Shown in pieces: positions 22,089 through 30,172 of a stretch of DNA of 35,619 bases. Within the stretch, counting starts at the first letter, position 1; each line of letters opens with the position of its first letter. Source of the stretch: an uncultured Gammaproteobacteria bacterium (GTDB lineage: Bacteria > Pseudomonadota > Gammaproteobacteria > Arenicellales > Poriferihabitantaceae); assembly GCA_937992195.1 (NCBI GenBank), contig CALKKV010000069.1:1-35619 (forward strand), in the 5' to 3' direction. The position numbers were made by a program, and so were the translations under genes. Below the pieces are notes generated by a model. The model saw only the letters and a program-made list of their open reading frames with translations, did no database searches and was not told the origin of the DNA.

Positions 22089-23169
22089 TAGGATCATAAA
22101 ATGGCAGCTGGGCAACCGTTGCTTCTGCTATACCTTGCTCATGCTTCACCTGCAGTTTTACGCCCTCAACATTTGCAGCAGGTTTGATATGCGCAAGCGC
22201 CAAAGATTGATTTAGGCGGTGAGACCAAGCAGGACTATTCACCAGCCCAACTTCCTTCTCCTCAAAGTAAACCTGCTCGCCACCCACTAGTGCTCTCGGT
22301 AGTTCAATCACTAATCCTGCTTGGGTAAATCGCTCATTGCCTTTGGACTTAAGTACGGCCTGCTTACCACGAAAATCTGTTTTATCTGTATTTATGGTAA
22401 AGCCAAGACCTACTTCCCAGGGAGTGTGATCCTCTGTCATATCGTAGCCATAGAATAGAAGCCCAGCCTCGATTCTCACTTTATCCAGCGCGGTAAAGGA
22501 CGCAGGCATCACGCCTACCGTAGCGCCACGCCCTACAATTTCATCCCAAATATTTCCTACCACATTCGATGCCGCAAAAATCTCATACCCGCGTTCACCG
22601 GAATATCCCGTTCGAGAAATATGCACTGGCTGACCAAATAATTCTGCTGATTGATGTTCAAAGTACCCAAGGGACGCTAGGTTTTTCGAACAAAAAGGAT
22701 CCAGAAACTCAAGCGCCTTAGGCCCCTGCAAGGCTAAATTGTGTAAGTCATCATCCAGCTCAATATCTACATTTTTGCCTTCCGCAGAAGCTTGTAAACG
22801 CGCCATACTCTCACCAGACCCATGGCAATAGAGCCATTCGTTATCACTGATATTCGCTGCGATTGCATCATCAGAAACCGTTCCGGCATCGCTCAATACC
22901 GCGCTGTAAGCCGACATTCCAGGCTTCACTCTGGACATATCTCGCGTCATCACGTGGTTTAAAACTGAAGATGCATCGGCGCCCCTAATGCGCAATTTTT
23001 TTAACGGAGACATATCAAACAGCCCGGCAGCTTCTCGCACAGCGGTATGTTCATCCTCCGGACTACTATTGTAACTCCATGCAGTACCCATGCCATTCCA
23101 ATCCTCTAGGCCAGAACCCAATTCAGTATGTCGTGAAGCAAGGGCGGAAGTTCTTGTTGACTCAGTCAT
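22066..23169 (-). CDS. GcvT-family folate-dependent aminomethyltransferase/demethylase
   Basis: A 367-residue protein of the GcvT (T-protein, DmdA, dimethylglycine/sarcosine demethylase) superfamily. I start at 23169, where GAGG lies 7 bases upstream. Landmarks: REAAGLFDMSPLKKLRIRG, a segment GTVSDDAIAA (counterpart of the GGxxDD folate region), SRTGYSGERGYEIF, PWEVGLGFTINTDKTDFRGKQAVL, and a C-terminal small beta-barrel. Family members move a one-carbon unit from an amine or sulfonium to tetrahydrofolate. It is not the complete glycine system: no gcvH or gcvP is here. The gene follows the MttB-like gene by 29 bases, in one operon, so the two probably act on the same methylated substrate. Substrate is unknown; an amine is likelier than DMSP given the partner. 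Confidence 0.85.
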   Translation of the reverse strand: MTESTRTSALASRHTELGSGLEDWNGMGTAWSYNSSPEDEHTAVREAAGLFDMSPLKKLRIRGADASSVLNHVMTRDMSRVKPGMSAYSAVLSDAGTVSDDAIAANISDNEWLYCHGSGESMARLQASAEGKNVDIELDDDLHNLALQGPKALEFLDPFCSKNLASLGYFEHQSAELFGQPVHISRTGYSGERGYEIFAASNVVGNIWDEIVGRGATVGVMPASFTALDKVRIEAGLLFYGYDMTEDHTPWEVGLGFTINTDKTDFRGKQAVLKSKGNERFTQAGLVIELPRALVGGEQVYFEEKEVGLVNSPAWSHRLNQSLALAHIKPAANVEGVKLQVKHEQGIAEATVAQLPFYDPTKSLTHA

Positions 23170-23198
23170 CTTTAATCCTCTTAAAAACTCGATTGTTT

Positions 23199-24734
23199 TT
23201 AATGCCACTCATCTGGCATCGCGTATTTTCTTTTTTGCACAAACGCTTTTAATTCCTCGTCAACCCCGGGATCAATTCCAGGATCTTTGTAATCTTGAAG
23301 TGCTTGCTTCCATGCCAGGTTTGCTCGCTGCTCAGCACTAACACGTCCACACTCGCTCCATTGTTCAAACGACTGCGTATCGGATAACAATGGAGATCGA
23401 TAATTCGCTGCTTTGAAATGCCTTAAAGTATGTTTGGTAGAGAGGAAATTATCGCCGGGCCCTGATTCAAGGTAAGCGTCCTTGGCAAGACCTTCATCCG
23501 TTATTTCGAGCCCTTTGACCAGCGTACAAACCATCCCGCAACGATCTAGATCGAGCATAAATTTCTCATAACCCATGGTTAACCCGCCCTCAAGCCAACC
23601 GGCAGCATGAAAAATAATATGCGATCCTGCCGCTATTGCTGCGGACATAGAATCCGCAGACTCTTGCATCGCCTGACCGTCCGCAGATTTCGCGGCGGTC
23701 ACATGACCGATGCCACGCAACGGCAGCTGCATTCGACGACATAACTGTCCCAACACTGCAATCCCGAGACTCGCTTCAGGCCCACCAAATGTTGGCGCTC
23801 CGGATTGCAGATCGAGGGTCGTTAGAAAATTTCCGTACACAACCGGCGAACCTTTTTTAACTAATTGAGTAAGGGCGATCGCTGCAATAGTTTCTGCATG
23901 TGCTTGCGCTATCAGTGCGGGCTGGGTTACCGGCCCCATGGCGCCGCCGAGAAGAAATGGCGAAATAAAATTACACTGGTTTGCCCGCGCATAGACTTTC
24001 AACGCACCCGACATCACTTGGTCAAGCACCAACGGGGAGTTGAGATTAATATTTGCCTGGATCACGCAATTATTTTGCATAAACTCTTGACCAAACATGA
24101 TGCGCGCCATAGCGATTGAATCTTCCGCTTTAAACGCTGCAGTAACTCCCCCCATAAAAGGCTTGGTGGAATAGCGAAGATGGGCATACACCATATCGAG
24201 ATGTCTTTTGTTAACAGGTATATCGACCGGTTCACAAACGGTGCCACCGGAATGGTGAATCCACGGAGACAAATAGCTGAGTTTGACGAAGTTGTTAAAG
24301 TCTTCGATCGTTGCGTATCGCCTTCCCCGATCGAGATCGGTCACAAATGGCGACCCGTAACCCGGGCTCATACATACCGAGTCACTTCCCAGTTCAATTG
24401 AATGTACGGGGTTTCGACCGCAAAACGTGACTTTCTCTGGCGCCGTGCTGCACAGCGCTTTAGCGTGGCCGGGATCAAAACGAACCCGCTCCCCATCGAC
24501 GGTGGCGCCAGCCTTTTGGAATAAATCCAATACTTCCTGATCGCCTCGAAACTCGATACCGACCTCTTTCAAAATCCAGTCTGCGTGTTGCTCTAACCGG
24601 TCAAGGTCATCTTCTGTGGCGATGCAAGACGGCGCTATGCCACGCTTTGGAGGGAGACAATCCATTTCCAGGGACATTTGGTGTGGCTGTTTGCTGCGTC
24701 TTCTACCAGTTCTTCTTGTCGCGTGATGACTCAT
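23199..24734 (-). CDS. MttB-family (non-pyrrolysine) methyltransferase
   Basis: A 511-residue member of the trimethylamine methyltransferase superfamily. The frame runs through without an internal TAG, so there is no pyrrolysine; non-pyrrolysine members such as MtgB demethylate glycine betaine and other quaternary amines onto a corrinoid protein. It opens with a basic Arg/Lys-rich stretch (TRRTGRRRSKQ), common in proteobacterial members and a reason to keep this start despite lacking a Shine-Dalgarno. Body: LEQHADWILKEVGIEFRGD, SPGYGSPFVTDLDRGRR, the barrel segments PVVYGNFLTTLDLQSGAPTFGGPE and GGLTMGYEKFMLDLD. No corrinoid protein gene is near, whereas a GcvT-family gene is 29 bases downstream. 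LysR-controlled by position. Confidence 0.85.
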   Translation of the reverse strand: MSHHATRRTGRRRSKQPHQMSLEMDCLPPKRGIAPSCIATEDDLDRLEQHADWILKEVGIEFRGDQEVLDLFQKAGATVDGERVRFDPGHAKALCSTAPEKVTFCGRNPVHSIELGSDSVCMSPGYGSPFVTDLDRGRRYATIEDFNNFVKLSYLSPWIHHSGGTVCEPVDIPVNKRHLDMVYAHLRYSTKPFMGGVTAAFKAEDSIAMARIMFGQEFMQNNCVIQANINLNSPLVLDQVMSGALKVYARANQCNFISPFLLGGAMGPVTQPALIAQAHAETIAAIALTQLVKKGSPVVYGNFLTTLDLQSGAPTFGGPEASLGIAVLGQLCRRMQLPLRGIGHVTAAKSADGQAMQESADSMSAAIAAGSHIIFHAAGWLEGGLTMGYEKFMLDLDRCGMVCTLVKGLEITDEGLAKDAYLESGPGDNFLSTKHTLRHFKAANYRSPLLSDTQSFEQWSECGRVSAEQRANLAWKQALQDYKDPGIDPGVDEELKAFVQKRKYAMPDEWH

Positions 24735-24809
24735 CGGTTAACACGTTCAATTCAACTGCGCTTACGATGCGCCTGAATTTATTCCAAATCAACCCAAATT
24801 ATTTATACA

Positions 24810-24834
24810 ATTCGTTTAATTAATTTGAACGAAT
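24810..24834. promoter_or_regulatory. LysR operator (T-N11-A box)
   Basis: ATTCGTT, 11 bases, AACGAAT: perfect 7-bp arms in the T-N11-A form typical of LysR-type regulators. It lies between the divergent MttB-like and LysR genes and ends 3 bases before the LysR start codon, so the regulator probably represses itself and, from about 75-100 bp upstream of the other start, activates the methyltransferase operon. Confidence 0.85.
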
Positions 24835-24837
24835 GCT

Positions 24838-25719
24838 ATGCATTATCGTATCTACCACGCGTTAAGAATATTCGTTTATGTGGCCCAGAGCATGAACTTG
24901 AGTGAAGCAGCGCGCTCGCTCAATATAACTAAGGGCGCTCTCAGTTATCAAATAAAACAGCTTGAGCAACAGCTGGGTTTTGCGGTGTTCCTGAGACAAA
25001 AAGGTGGCATTTCCTTAACCAAAAAAGGCGCCGAGCTCTTTTATTCGATGTCTCACTTGTTTGAACAAGCGGAGCATCATATTGAACGTCTCACCGGCCC
25101 GCAAAATGCCTTCCTTACAGTGGGCATGACCACCTACTTCGCATCAAGATGGCTTACCCCAAGACTGATGACTTTCACCAGTGCATACCCTAATGCTCGA
25201 TTGCGCATTCAACCAACAATGAGCGTTGTTGATCTAGGCAGGGAAAACATTGATTTAGCTATTCAATGGGGTGACGGCAACTGGGAGGGCGTCATCGTTG
25301 AACCGTTGTTTCTGTGCCCTGCTTTTGCCACTGCGGGCAAAAAAACCACGGAGAAAATCAAGAAATTCGGTCTGAAAGAGCGGCTGAGTCACACTGCTTT
25401 ACTCCATGACTTTGACCAAAGCCAGTCTTGGGAAAAGTGGATGTCAAAAGCTGACTTACCGATTTCAATGCAGAGCTCTTCCCTGGTGATTCCTGATCCG
25501 AATGTCCGGGTCGAGGCAGTAGTTAACGATCAGGGTATTGCGCTCAACGATGCACTGGTAAATCCAGAGATAGATCGCGGAGCACTGTTTCAAATCTCGG
25601 ATATTCGCTTGGAAGAATACGGCTACTTTCTAACCTATCTTCCTAATGCCGCGGAGACTAGCGCATTTAATGAATTTCGTGCCTGGCTGTTTGAAGAAGC
25701 CGCGAGCCCTTATCCATAA
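24838..25719 (+). CDS. LysR-family regulator (GcvA-like)
   Basis: A 293-residue LysR-type transcription factor. The N-terminal helix-turn-helix is plain (LRIFVYVAQSMNLSEAARSLNITKGALSYQIKQLEQQLGF, split here by my reading into residues 8-46), and the effector domain (about 90-290) has RWLTPRLMTFTSAYPNARLRI and VDLGRENIDLAIQWGDGNW, resembling GcvA, the activator of glycine cleavage genes in E. coli. The ATG has no Shine-Dalgarno, the operator reaching to 3 bases before it, so the message may be leaderless. Encoded divergently from the MttB-like/GcvT pair, which it very likely controls. Its 3' end is 9 bases from that of the PLP enzyme gene. Confidence 0.92.
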   Translation: MHYRIYHALRIFVYVAQSMNLSEAARSLNITKGALSYQIKQLEQQLGFAVFLRQKGGISLTKKGAELFYSMSHLFEQAEHHIERLTGPQNAFLTVGMTTYFASRWLTPRLMTFTSAYPNARLRIQPTMSVVDLGRENIDLAIQWGDGNWEGVIVEPLFLCPAFATAGKKTTEKIKKFGLKERLSHTALLHDFDQSQSWEKWMSKADLPISMQSSSLVIPDPNVRVEAVVNDQGIALNDALVNPEIDRGALFQISDIRLEEYGYFLTYLPNAAETSAFNEFRAWLFEEAASPYP

Positions 25720-25728
25720 TCAAGACCC

Positions 25729-26880
25729 TCACCCCAACATCAGCGAAAAGTCAGCAATTAAATCATCCACGTTCTCAATGCCTACGGAGACTCGTATCAA
25801 ATTGTCCGGCGTCTTGCTGTTAGCAGGCTCAACCGAACGTCTATGCTCGAGAATACTTTCCACACCGCCAAGTGAAGTAGCGCGTTTGAATACTTGGGCT
25901 TTTCCGATTGCCGCGACCACTTCATCTCTGCCGCCCGGGATCGTAAAAGAAAGCATCCCTCCAAAACCGCCTGTCATCTGTTTTTTGGCGATATAGTATC
26001 CGGGCGAACTCTTTAAACCAGGGTATTGCACACTTTCGACTTTTGGGTGCTTCTCAAGGTAGGTTGCGATCGCCAGAGCATTGTCGCATTGCTGCCTTAC
26101 TCGCACATACAAAGTCCGCATCCCTCGTGTTAACAAGTAGGCATCAAACGAAGCCAAGGTGCTGCCTGCAAGTAACCGATGCTTGCGAATGCGTTGCCAC
26201 AATGGCGTATCTTTTGCAGCAATCAACATACCAGCAAGCACATCAGAATGACCGTTAAGATATTTTGTCGCAGAATGGCAAACAAAATCTGCACCCAAAG
26301 AGATGGGCTGGGTTAACACCGGTGTAGCGCAGGTAGAATCAACCGCTACTGCAACCGACTGAGCATGGGCAATCTCACAGACTGCTGCGATATCTGTGAT
26401 CTCCCAGCTAGGGTTTGCCGGTGTTTCTATCCACGCGAGCTTGGTTTTTTCCGGAATAAGCTTGTTCTTGAAATCTTCGAGATCACCGGAAACAAACTGA
26501 TCAAAAGTCAAACCACGCGATGCAGCAAACTCATCTAACCAGGCAAGCGTGCCATGGTAAACGGTTCCGGAAACAATAATATGATCTCCGGTTGTTAGCC
26601 CGTGAAAAGGTGCAGTGCAGGCTGCAAGCCCTGAAGAAAAACTAAGCGCCTGAAAACCACCTTCCAGCGCACACACAACTGCTTCTGCATCTTCCTGAGT
26701 AACCCCATGATCCCGAATATAAGTTTTATCCGCGGGTAGCGAATAATCCGGTAGTCGCGCAAAAGTCGTAGCCAAATGAACCGGCTTTACAATTGCTCCT
26801 GTACAGATATCTTCTTCGCCGAGAGCTTGAACTGCAGAGGTTTCCGCCGATAGCTTTAGGTCCGATTCAACATCACTCAA
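25729..26880 (-). CDS. Cys/Met-metabolism PLP-dependent enzyme (cystathionine gamma-synthase/lyase type)
   Basis: About 383 residues. Signature SATKYLNGHSDVLAG supplies the PLP lysine, with YIRD near the phosphate, the stacking Tyr in GTVYHGT, and Asp in AVDSTCATP. The family includes cystathionine gamma-synthase, cystathionine beta- and gamma-lyases and methionine gamma-lyase; the sequence here does not let me pick one. I start at a TTG at 26880 overlapping the upstream stop (TTGA) with GGGGAG about 7 bases before it, suggesting translational coupling. An ATG at 26907 is inside the upstream gene and has GGAG only one base away. Order with two small membrane genes upstream is unusual; the LysR gene converges on it. 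Confidence 0.85.
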   Translation of the reverse strand: MSDVESDLKLSAETSAVQALGEEDICTGAIVKPVHLATTFARLPDYSLPADKTYIRDHGVTQEDAEAVVCALEGGFQALSFSSGLAACTAPFHGLTTGDHIIVSGTVYHGTLAWLDEFAASRGLTFDQFVSGDLEDFKNKLIPEKTKLAWIETPANPSWEITDIAAVCEIAHAQSVAVAVDSTCATPVLTQPISLGADFVCHSATKYLNGHSDVLAGMLIAAKDTPLWQRIRKHRLLAGSTLASFDAYLLTRGMRTLYVRVRQQCDNALAIATYLEKHPKVESVQYPGLKSSPGYYIAKKQMTGGFGGMLSFTIPGGRDEVVAAIGKAQVFKRATSLGGVESILEHRRSVEPANSKTPDNLIRVSVGIENVDDLIADFSLMLG

Positions 26881-27098
26881 GAATCGCTCTCCCCTCTGTA
26901 CTTCCACTCCAGATAGCCATCCTTAACTTCGATCACAGCCCAATATAAAAAGAGGTAAATAGCAAGGACACGAAATGCAATATCGATGCCAAGCAGCTCC
27001 ATCCAGCCTAGCAGCCCCCCCAACTGGTCACTAAAGTACAAAGAGCAAGTCAAGAGACTAGCCACCGTGAGCAACTTCATAGACAGCGCCTTAGCCAC
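26877..27098 (-). CDS. Small two-segment membrane protein, unknown
   Basis: A 73-residue protein with two hydrophobic stretches, about residues 8-28 (LLTVASLLTCSLYFSDQLGG) and 38-55 (DIAFRVLAIYLFLYWAVIEV), then a charged end. It overlaps the previous gene by 8 bases and the PLP enzyme gene by 4, so it is tightly embedded in a three-gene operon; this makes it real despite no recognisable domain. Function unknown. Confidence 0.6.
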   Translation of the reverse strand: MAKALSMKLLTVASLLTCSLYFSDQLGGLLGWMELLGIDIAFRVLAIYLFLYWAVIEVKDGYLEWKYRGESDS

Positions 27099-27582
27099 TT
27101 GAAATCTTCCCTAAATAAAACACCGCAATTACCAACAATAAAATACCAATATTCAAAGCCAACTGAAATTTGTGTCGGGAAACAAACCCTTCATCACCCG
27201 CTGGCTTCGGCGTTTTCTTTACGAGCGTGATGCAATCATTTGCCAGATTACGAAAAATACTCTGTTGCGTCGGGACAGAGAGATGGTCAACCAGCATTTC
27301 TATATAGATCGAAAGCTCGCCCGGTCCTCGATATCCCCGTTCGACCCATTTATTAAATGCCCTGTCACAAACTCTTTTATCGTATTCCAGGTCACCGTAA
27401 AAAGAACTAAAGCAAAAATCGATTTCTTCCCGTATTCGAACGACAACAGGAAAGACTTTATTACGCGAGGTATTCGCTGGGGCTTTTACACTAGCTGAGC
27501 GGCCAGATGATCTGGTTCTGCCGCTCGACGAAGGCCTTTTTTTCCCAGAGGGATGCCTTTTTTTTCTTTCTGACTGGGCCAC
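27091..27582 (-). CDS. Tail-anchored protein with basic, disordered N-terminus
   Basis: A 163-residue protein. Residues 1-42 are Lys-, Arg-, Ser- and Pro-rich and probably disordered (KKRHPSGKKRPSSSGRTRSS). A helical middle (VVVRIREEIDFCFSSFYGDL, CDRAFNKWVERGYRGPGELS) follows, and the C-terminus ends in one membrane helix (LALNIGILLLVIAVFYLGKI) with three residues after it. That is tail-anchored topology, with the body in the cytosol. I do not recognise a family. The basic N-terminus might touch nucleic acid or acidic lipid. It overlaps the next small membrane gene by 8 bases. Confidence 0.6.
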   Translation of the reverse strand: MAQSERKKRHPSGKKRPSSSGRTRSSGRSASVKAPANTSRNKVFPVVVRIREEIDFCFSSFYGDLEYDKRVCDRAFNKWVERGYRGPGELSIYIEMLVDHLSVPTQQSIFRNLANDCITLVKKTPKPAGDEGFVSRHKFQLALNIGILLLVIAVFYLGKISSG

Positions 27583-27720
27583 GACAATTAACTTTGGCCA
27601 TCACGGCCTTTATAGATTCGAACTAAATAGAGAGAATATCAGTATAGTGCTTAAATTATGTCAAAGAAGATAAGAAATCTTGCCAATATCTTAAGATAGA
27701 GACGCAAATTTTCAAAGTGA

Positions 27721-28998
27721 TTAATTTGTAGACTCTTCAGTTTCTTCAAGATTCATACCCGGCAACTCGATTCTACGCAACCGAGCAATATCTACCGTGG
27801 CATGACCGTCGTTATCCACCTGATCAAGGTTCGATCCATATTGGATCAAAGATCGAATAACATCGATATTTCTATCCCATAATGCATAAAGCAGTGCGTT
27901 TCTACCTTTCGAATCGACTATATCAGGATCGGCGCCTTGCTCAAGCAAATAAAGCGCGATTTCAGGATAACTACTCCTAGCACTCAGCATCAATGGCGTT
28001 TTCCCATCTTTAGTTTGTGCGTCAACAGCAGCACCCTTTTCCACAAGCTTTTTCACTAATTCAAGGCTACCGCTGGCGGTTGCACCAAACAAAGGTGTTC
28101 TGCCATCGCGACTGCTTATATTAATATTTGCGCCTCTTTCAAGTAAGGCATCAAACATGGACTCATCGCCATTCCAGGCTGCTTTCAAAAGCATAGTTTG
28201 ACCCACCTCATCTACGCCATCCAAGGGCTGTCCTTTGTCGATTAAGTCCAATACTCTGCTAACAACCCCCGAGTCCACTGCATCGGTAATATCTTTTGAC
28301 AAGGATTCTTGGGCCCCTGCGGATGTTTCTTTATTGGCTTCAAGTTTCTTAGCTGCGGTTTCAGTTTTTTTCGAATCTGGTGCTGTCACACGCAAAATAG
28401 GTAGAGAATTTGGATCTAAACTAGCGCGAACTTCTTGATATTCATTGTCATTGTTCCGAGAGGAACTCTTTTTGACTTCTTCTGCATCCGTTTGCTCAGA
28501 TACCGGTTTAACCCCTGCAGCCAAATTTGCTCTTGCCACTATTGCAGCGGTATCAGGTAGCTCAAATTCTTCAGCCTCTGCGTCAGCCGCACCCACACTG
28601 ACAGATTTAGCAATGGTTTCACTTATATCCTCGCTGGGAGTATTCGCTTGACTATCGTTTGATGGTTGCATGCTGTCTGCAGTCACAGCTGCTTTCGCTT
28701 CTTTAGAGACAACCTTTGGAGTCTTGGGCTCGACCACTTTCTCAGGCGCGCTCTGTACAGGCTGTTTGTTTATTTTTGCGGTCGATTTAGTTACCGATTG
28801 AGTTTGTATCCGAGCCTTGTCAATATACGCCAACTCAGCAACAGTGCTCGGCAATTGCTCAATATCGACATATCCCAAGCCAAAGCTCGAGGCTGCTGAA
28901 TAACTAACAATCCCACCTAGCGCCACACTTAATACCGCCAAAGGTAACATCCGCCAGTCAATTAAGTCGGCATTACGTCGATGCGGACGACTACTCAT
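27721..28998 (-). CDS. Membrane-anchored ankyrin-repeat protein
   Basis: A 425-residue protein. One membrane helix lies near the N-terminus (MLPLAVLSVALGGIVSY, residues 17-33), followed by a long low-complexity linker rich in Lys, Ala, Ser and Glu (about 60-250). About four to five ankyrin repeats then span 263-410 (GQTMLLKAAWNGDESMFDAL, GRTPLFGATASGSLELVKKL, GKTPLMLSARSSYPEIALYL, GRNALLYALWDRNIDVIRSL). The repeats should bind another protein; the orientation (ankyrins inside or outside) depends on a single helix and is uncertain. The ATG overlaps the stop of the multi-pass membrane gene by 4 bases, so the two are coupled. Ends with an acidic tail. Role unknown. Confidence 0.85.
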   Translation of the reverse strand: MSSRPHRRNADLIDWRMLPLAVLSVALGGIVSYSAASSFGLGYVDIEQLPSTVAELAYIDKARIQTQSVTKSTAKINKQPVQSAPEKVVEPKTPKVVSKEAKAAVTADSMQPSNDSQANTPSEDISETIAKSVSVGAADAEAEEFELPDTAAIVARANLAAGVKPVSEQTDAEEVKKSSSRNNDNEYQEVRASLDPNSLPILRVTAPDSKKTETAAKKLEANKETSAGAQESLSKDITDAVDSGVVSRVLDLIDKGQPLDGVDEVGQTMLLKAAWNGDESMFDALLERGANINISSRDGRTPLFGATASGSLELVKKLVEKGAAVDAQTKDGKTPLMLSARSSYPEIALYLLEQGADPDIVDSKGRNALLYALWDRNIDVIRSLIQYGSNLDQVDNDGHATVDIARLRRIELPGMNLEETEESTN

Positions 28999-29594
28999 TT
29001 TTGAAGTGCCTTGATTGCTTCCGGTCCGGTCATATTGTTGATCCAGCGGTTATTCATCTGCAACAGGAAGGCAAGGGTCAGCGAAAACAAAAGAACACCA
29101 AACAGAATTAACATTCCATGAGAATAAGAGCCTATAAAATAACAAAACGCTAGAAAAAGGACTGCGCCCCAACAGGCAAACGAAGCGGCCAAAGAAAACT
29201 TGATAAAGTGCGCTTCTCGATGTGTGACAAACAATTTTCTAGCGCCTTCCACGGAATAAAACAGTCGCCGCACCAGACTATCCAGTCCAATTGTAGAAAT
29301 CGAGAGCACAAGTAAAATAACAATTTTGGAGGCGATCAACGGACTTTGAAAACTCTCTGCCTCAGCATTGTGTTGTGATATGAGCATCGATATGCCGGTC
29401 AACCATATTATCCATAAAAACCGCTGAATCAATCCAAGCAACCGTGTCAGTCGAAAACCATTCCAAAAACCGACACTTGGGACAAACAAGCAGACCACCT
29501 GAACATAGAAAAAAAGCAGACAAACGACACAACCGATATATCCGATCAGATGTGCTGCGCGCGTTATAAATATTAAGATGGAAAGAGAATCCAT
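28995..29594 (-). CDS. Multi-pass membrane protein of unknown function
   Basis: A 199-residue integral membrane protein with about five hydrophobic segments (around 5-35, 52-72, 85-105, 128-150 and 158-180), and loops such as YSVEGARKLFVTHREAHFIK between. No transporter or enzyme motif is visible. It shares a 4-base overlap (ATGA) with the ankyrin gene downstream, so it may be the membrane partner that the ankyrin protein binds. It has a 578-bp upstream region, unusually long here. Confidence 0.65.
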   Translation of the reverse strand: MDSLSILIFITRAAHLIGYIGCVVCLLFFYVQVVCLFVPSVGFWNGFRLTRLLGLIQRFLWIIWLTGISMLISQHNAEAESFQSPLIASKIVILLVLSISTIGLDSLVRRLFYSVEGARKLFVTHREAHFIKFSLAASFACWGAVLFLAFCYFIGSYSHGMLILFGVLLFSLTLAFLLQMNNRWINNMTGPEAIKALQK

Positions 29595-30172
29595 ATTCCT
29601 AAATGAAATACCCGAATGCGTCTATTCTTGAGACGTGAACTGAATCACTGAAATATCACTCTTACACCAACCCCAGATGGTGTTTTCTCTATGATTGAGA
29701 GAATGTGACTTTTATTGGGGGAATATATCAAATTTACGGGGATTAGTGAGAATCTCCGGTGCTTACCCTCAATATACAACACAACCATTTGAGGAAAGGG
29801 GTACTATTTTGTCCAGGAAGAACGATAGCTGTCGCGTGACTATCCGACTCACGTCTAAGTCATAGACCGCTCATCAAACGGCCAAATTATTAAAAAAAAG
29901 ACCGAGCCAAGCAGCCGAAAGCCTGACCCGGTATAAAACTTATCCTAAAACCCTAAGAAATATGTCCTTTCTTTTCTTTTCAACCCCAAAGTTTTCAAAT
30001 AAAAACATAGCAAAGAGGCACAAAAGAGCGGCTATTTACTATCCTTTAGAAAGAATAGAATCGAATATTATAAAAACTGATGGATTTAAGTATACATTAA
30101 CGAATACATAAATGCATTCTTATTTAAAAATCTTCGTGTAATACTGTTTGCTTTCCGTAGCAATTAATCTTT
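29595..30172. other. Long divergent intergenic region
   Basis: About 580 bp between the membrane-protein gene (minus) and the second GntR gene (plus), AT-rich on the right. It holds a possible hairpin ACACC-10-GGTGT near 29662-29682, a near-palindromic site at 30102-30119 (separate entry) and a -10-like TAATAC at 30139-30144 that would serve the GntR gene. No convincing gene or RNA seen. Confidence 0.5.
30102..30119. promoter_or_regulatory. Near-palindrome, candidate GntR autoregulation site
   Basis: GAATACAT-AA-ATGCATTC, 7 of 8 arm positions match, preceded at 30090 by GTATAC. It ends 20 bases before the -10-like TAATAC at 30139 and so would overlap the -35 region of the GntR gene. Position and symmetry suit autorepression. 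Confidence 0.45.

Noticed and set aside
22066..23169. Part of a glycine cleavage system
   Set aside because: No gcvH or gcvP in the window; the partner is an MttB-family gene, and the folate region departs from T-protein.
23199..24734. Possible pyrrolysine-containing MttB
   Set aside because: The frame is continuous with no internal TAG, so no pyrrolysine codon is needed.
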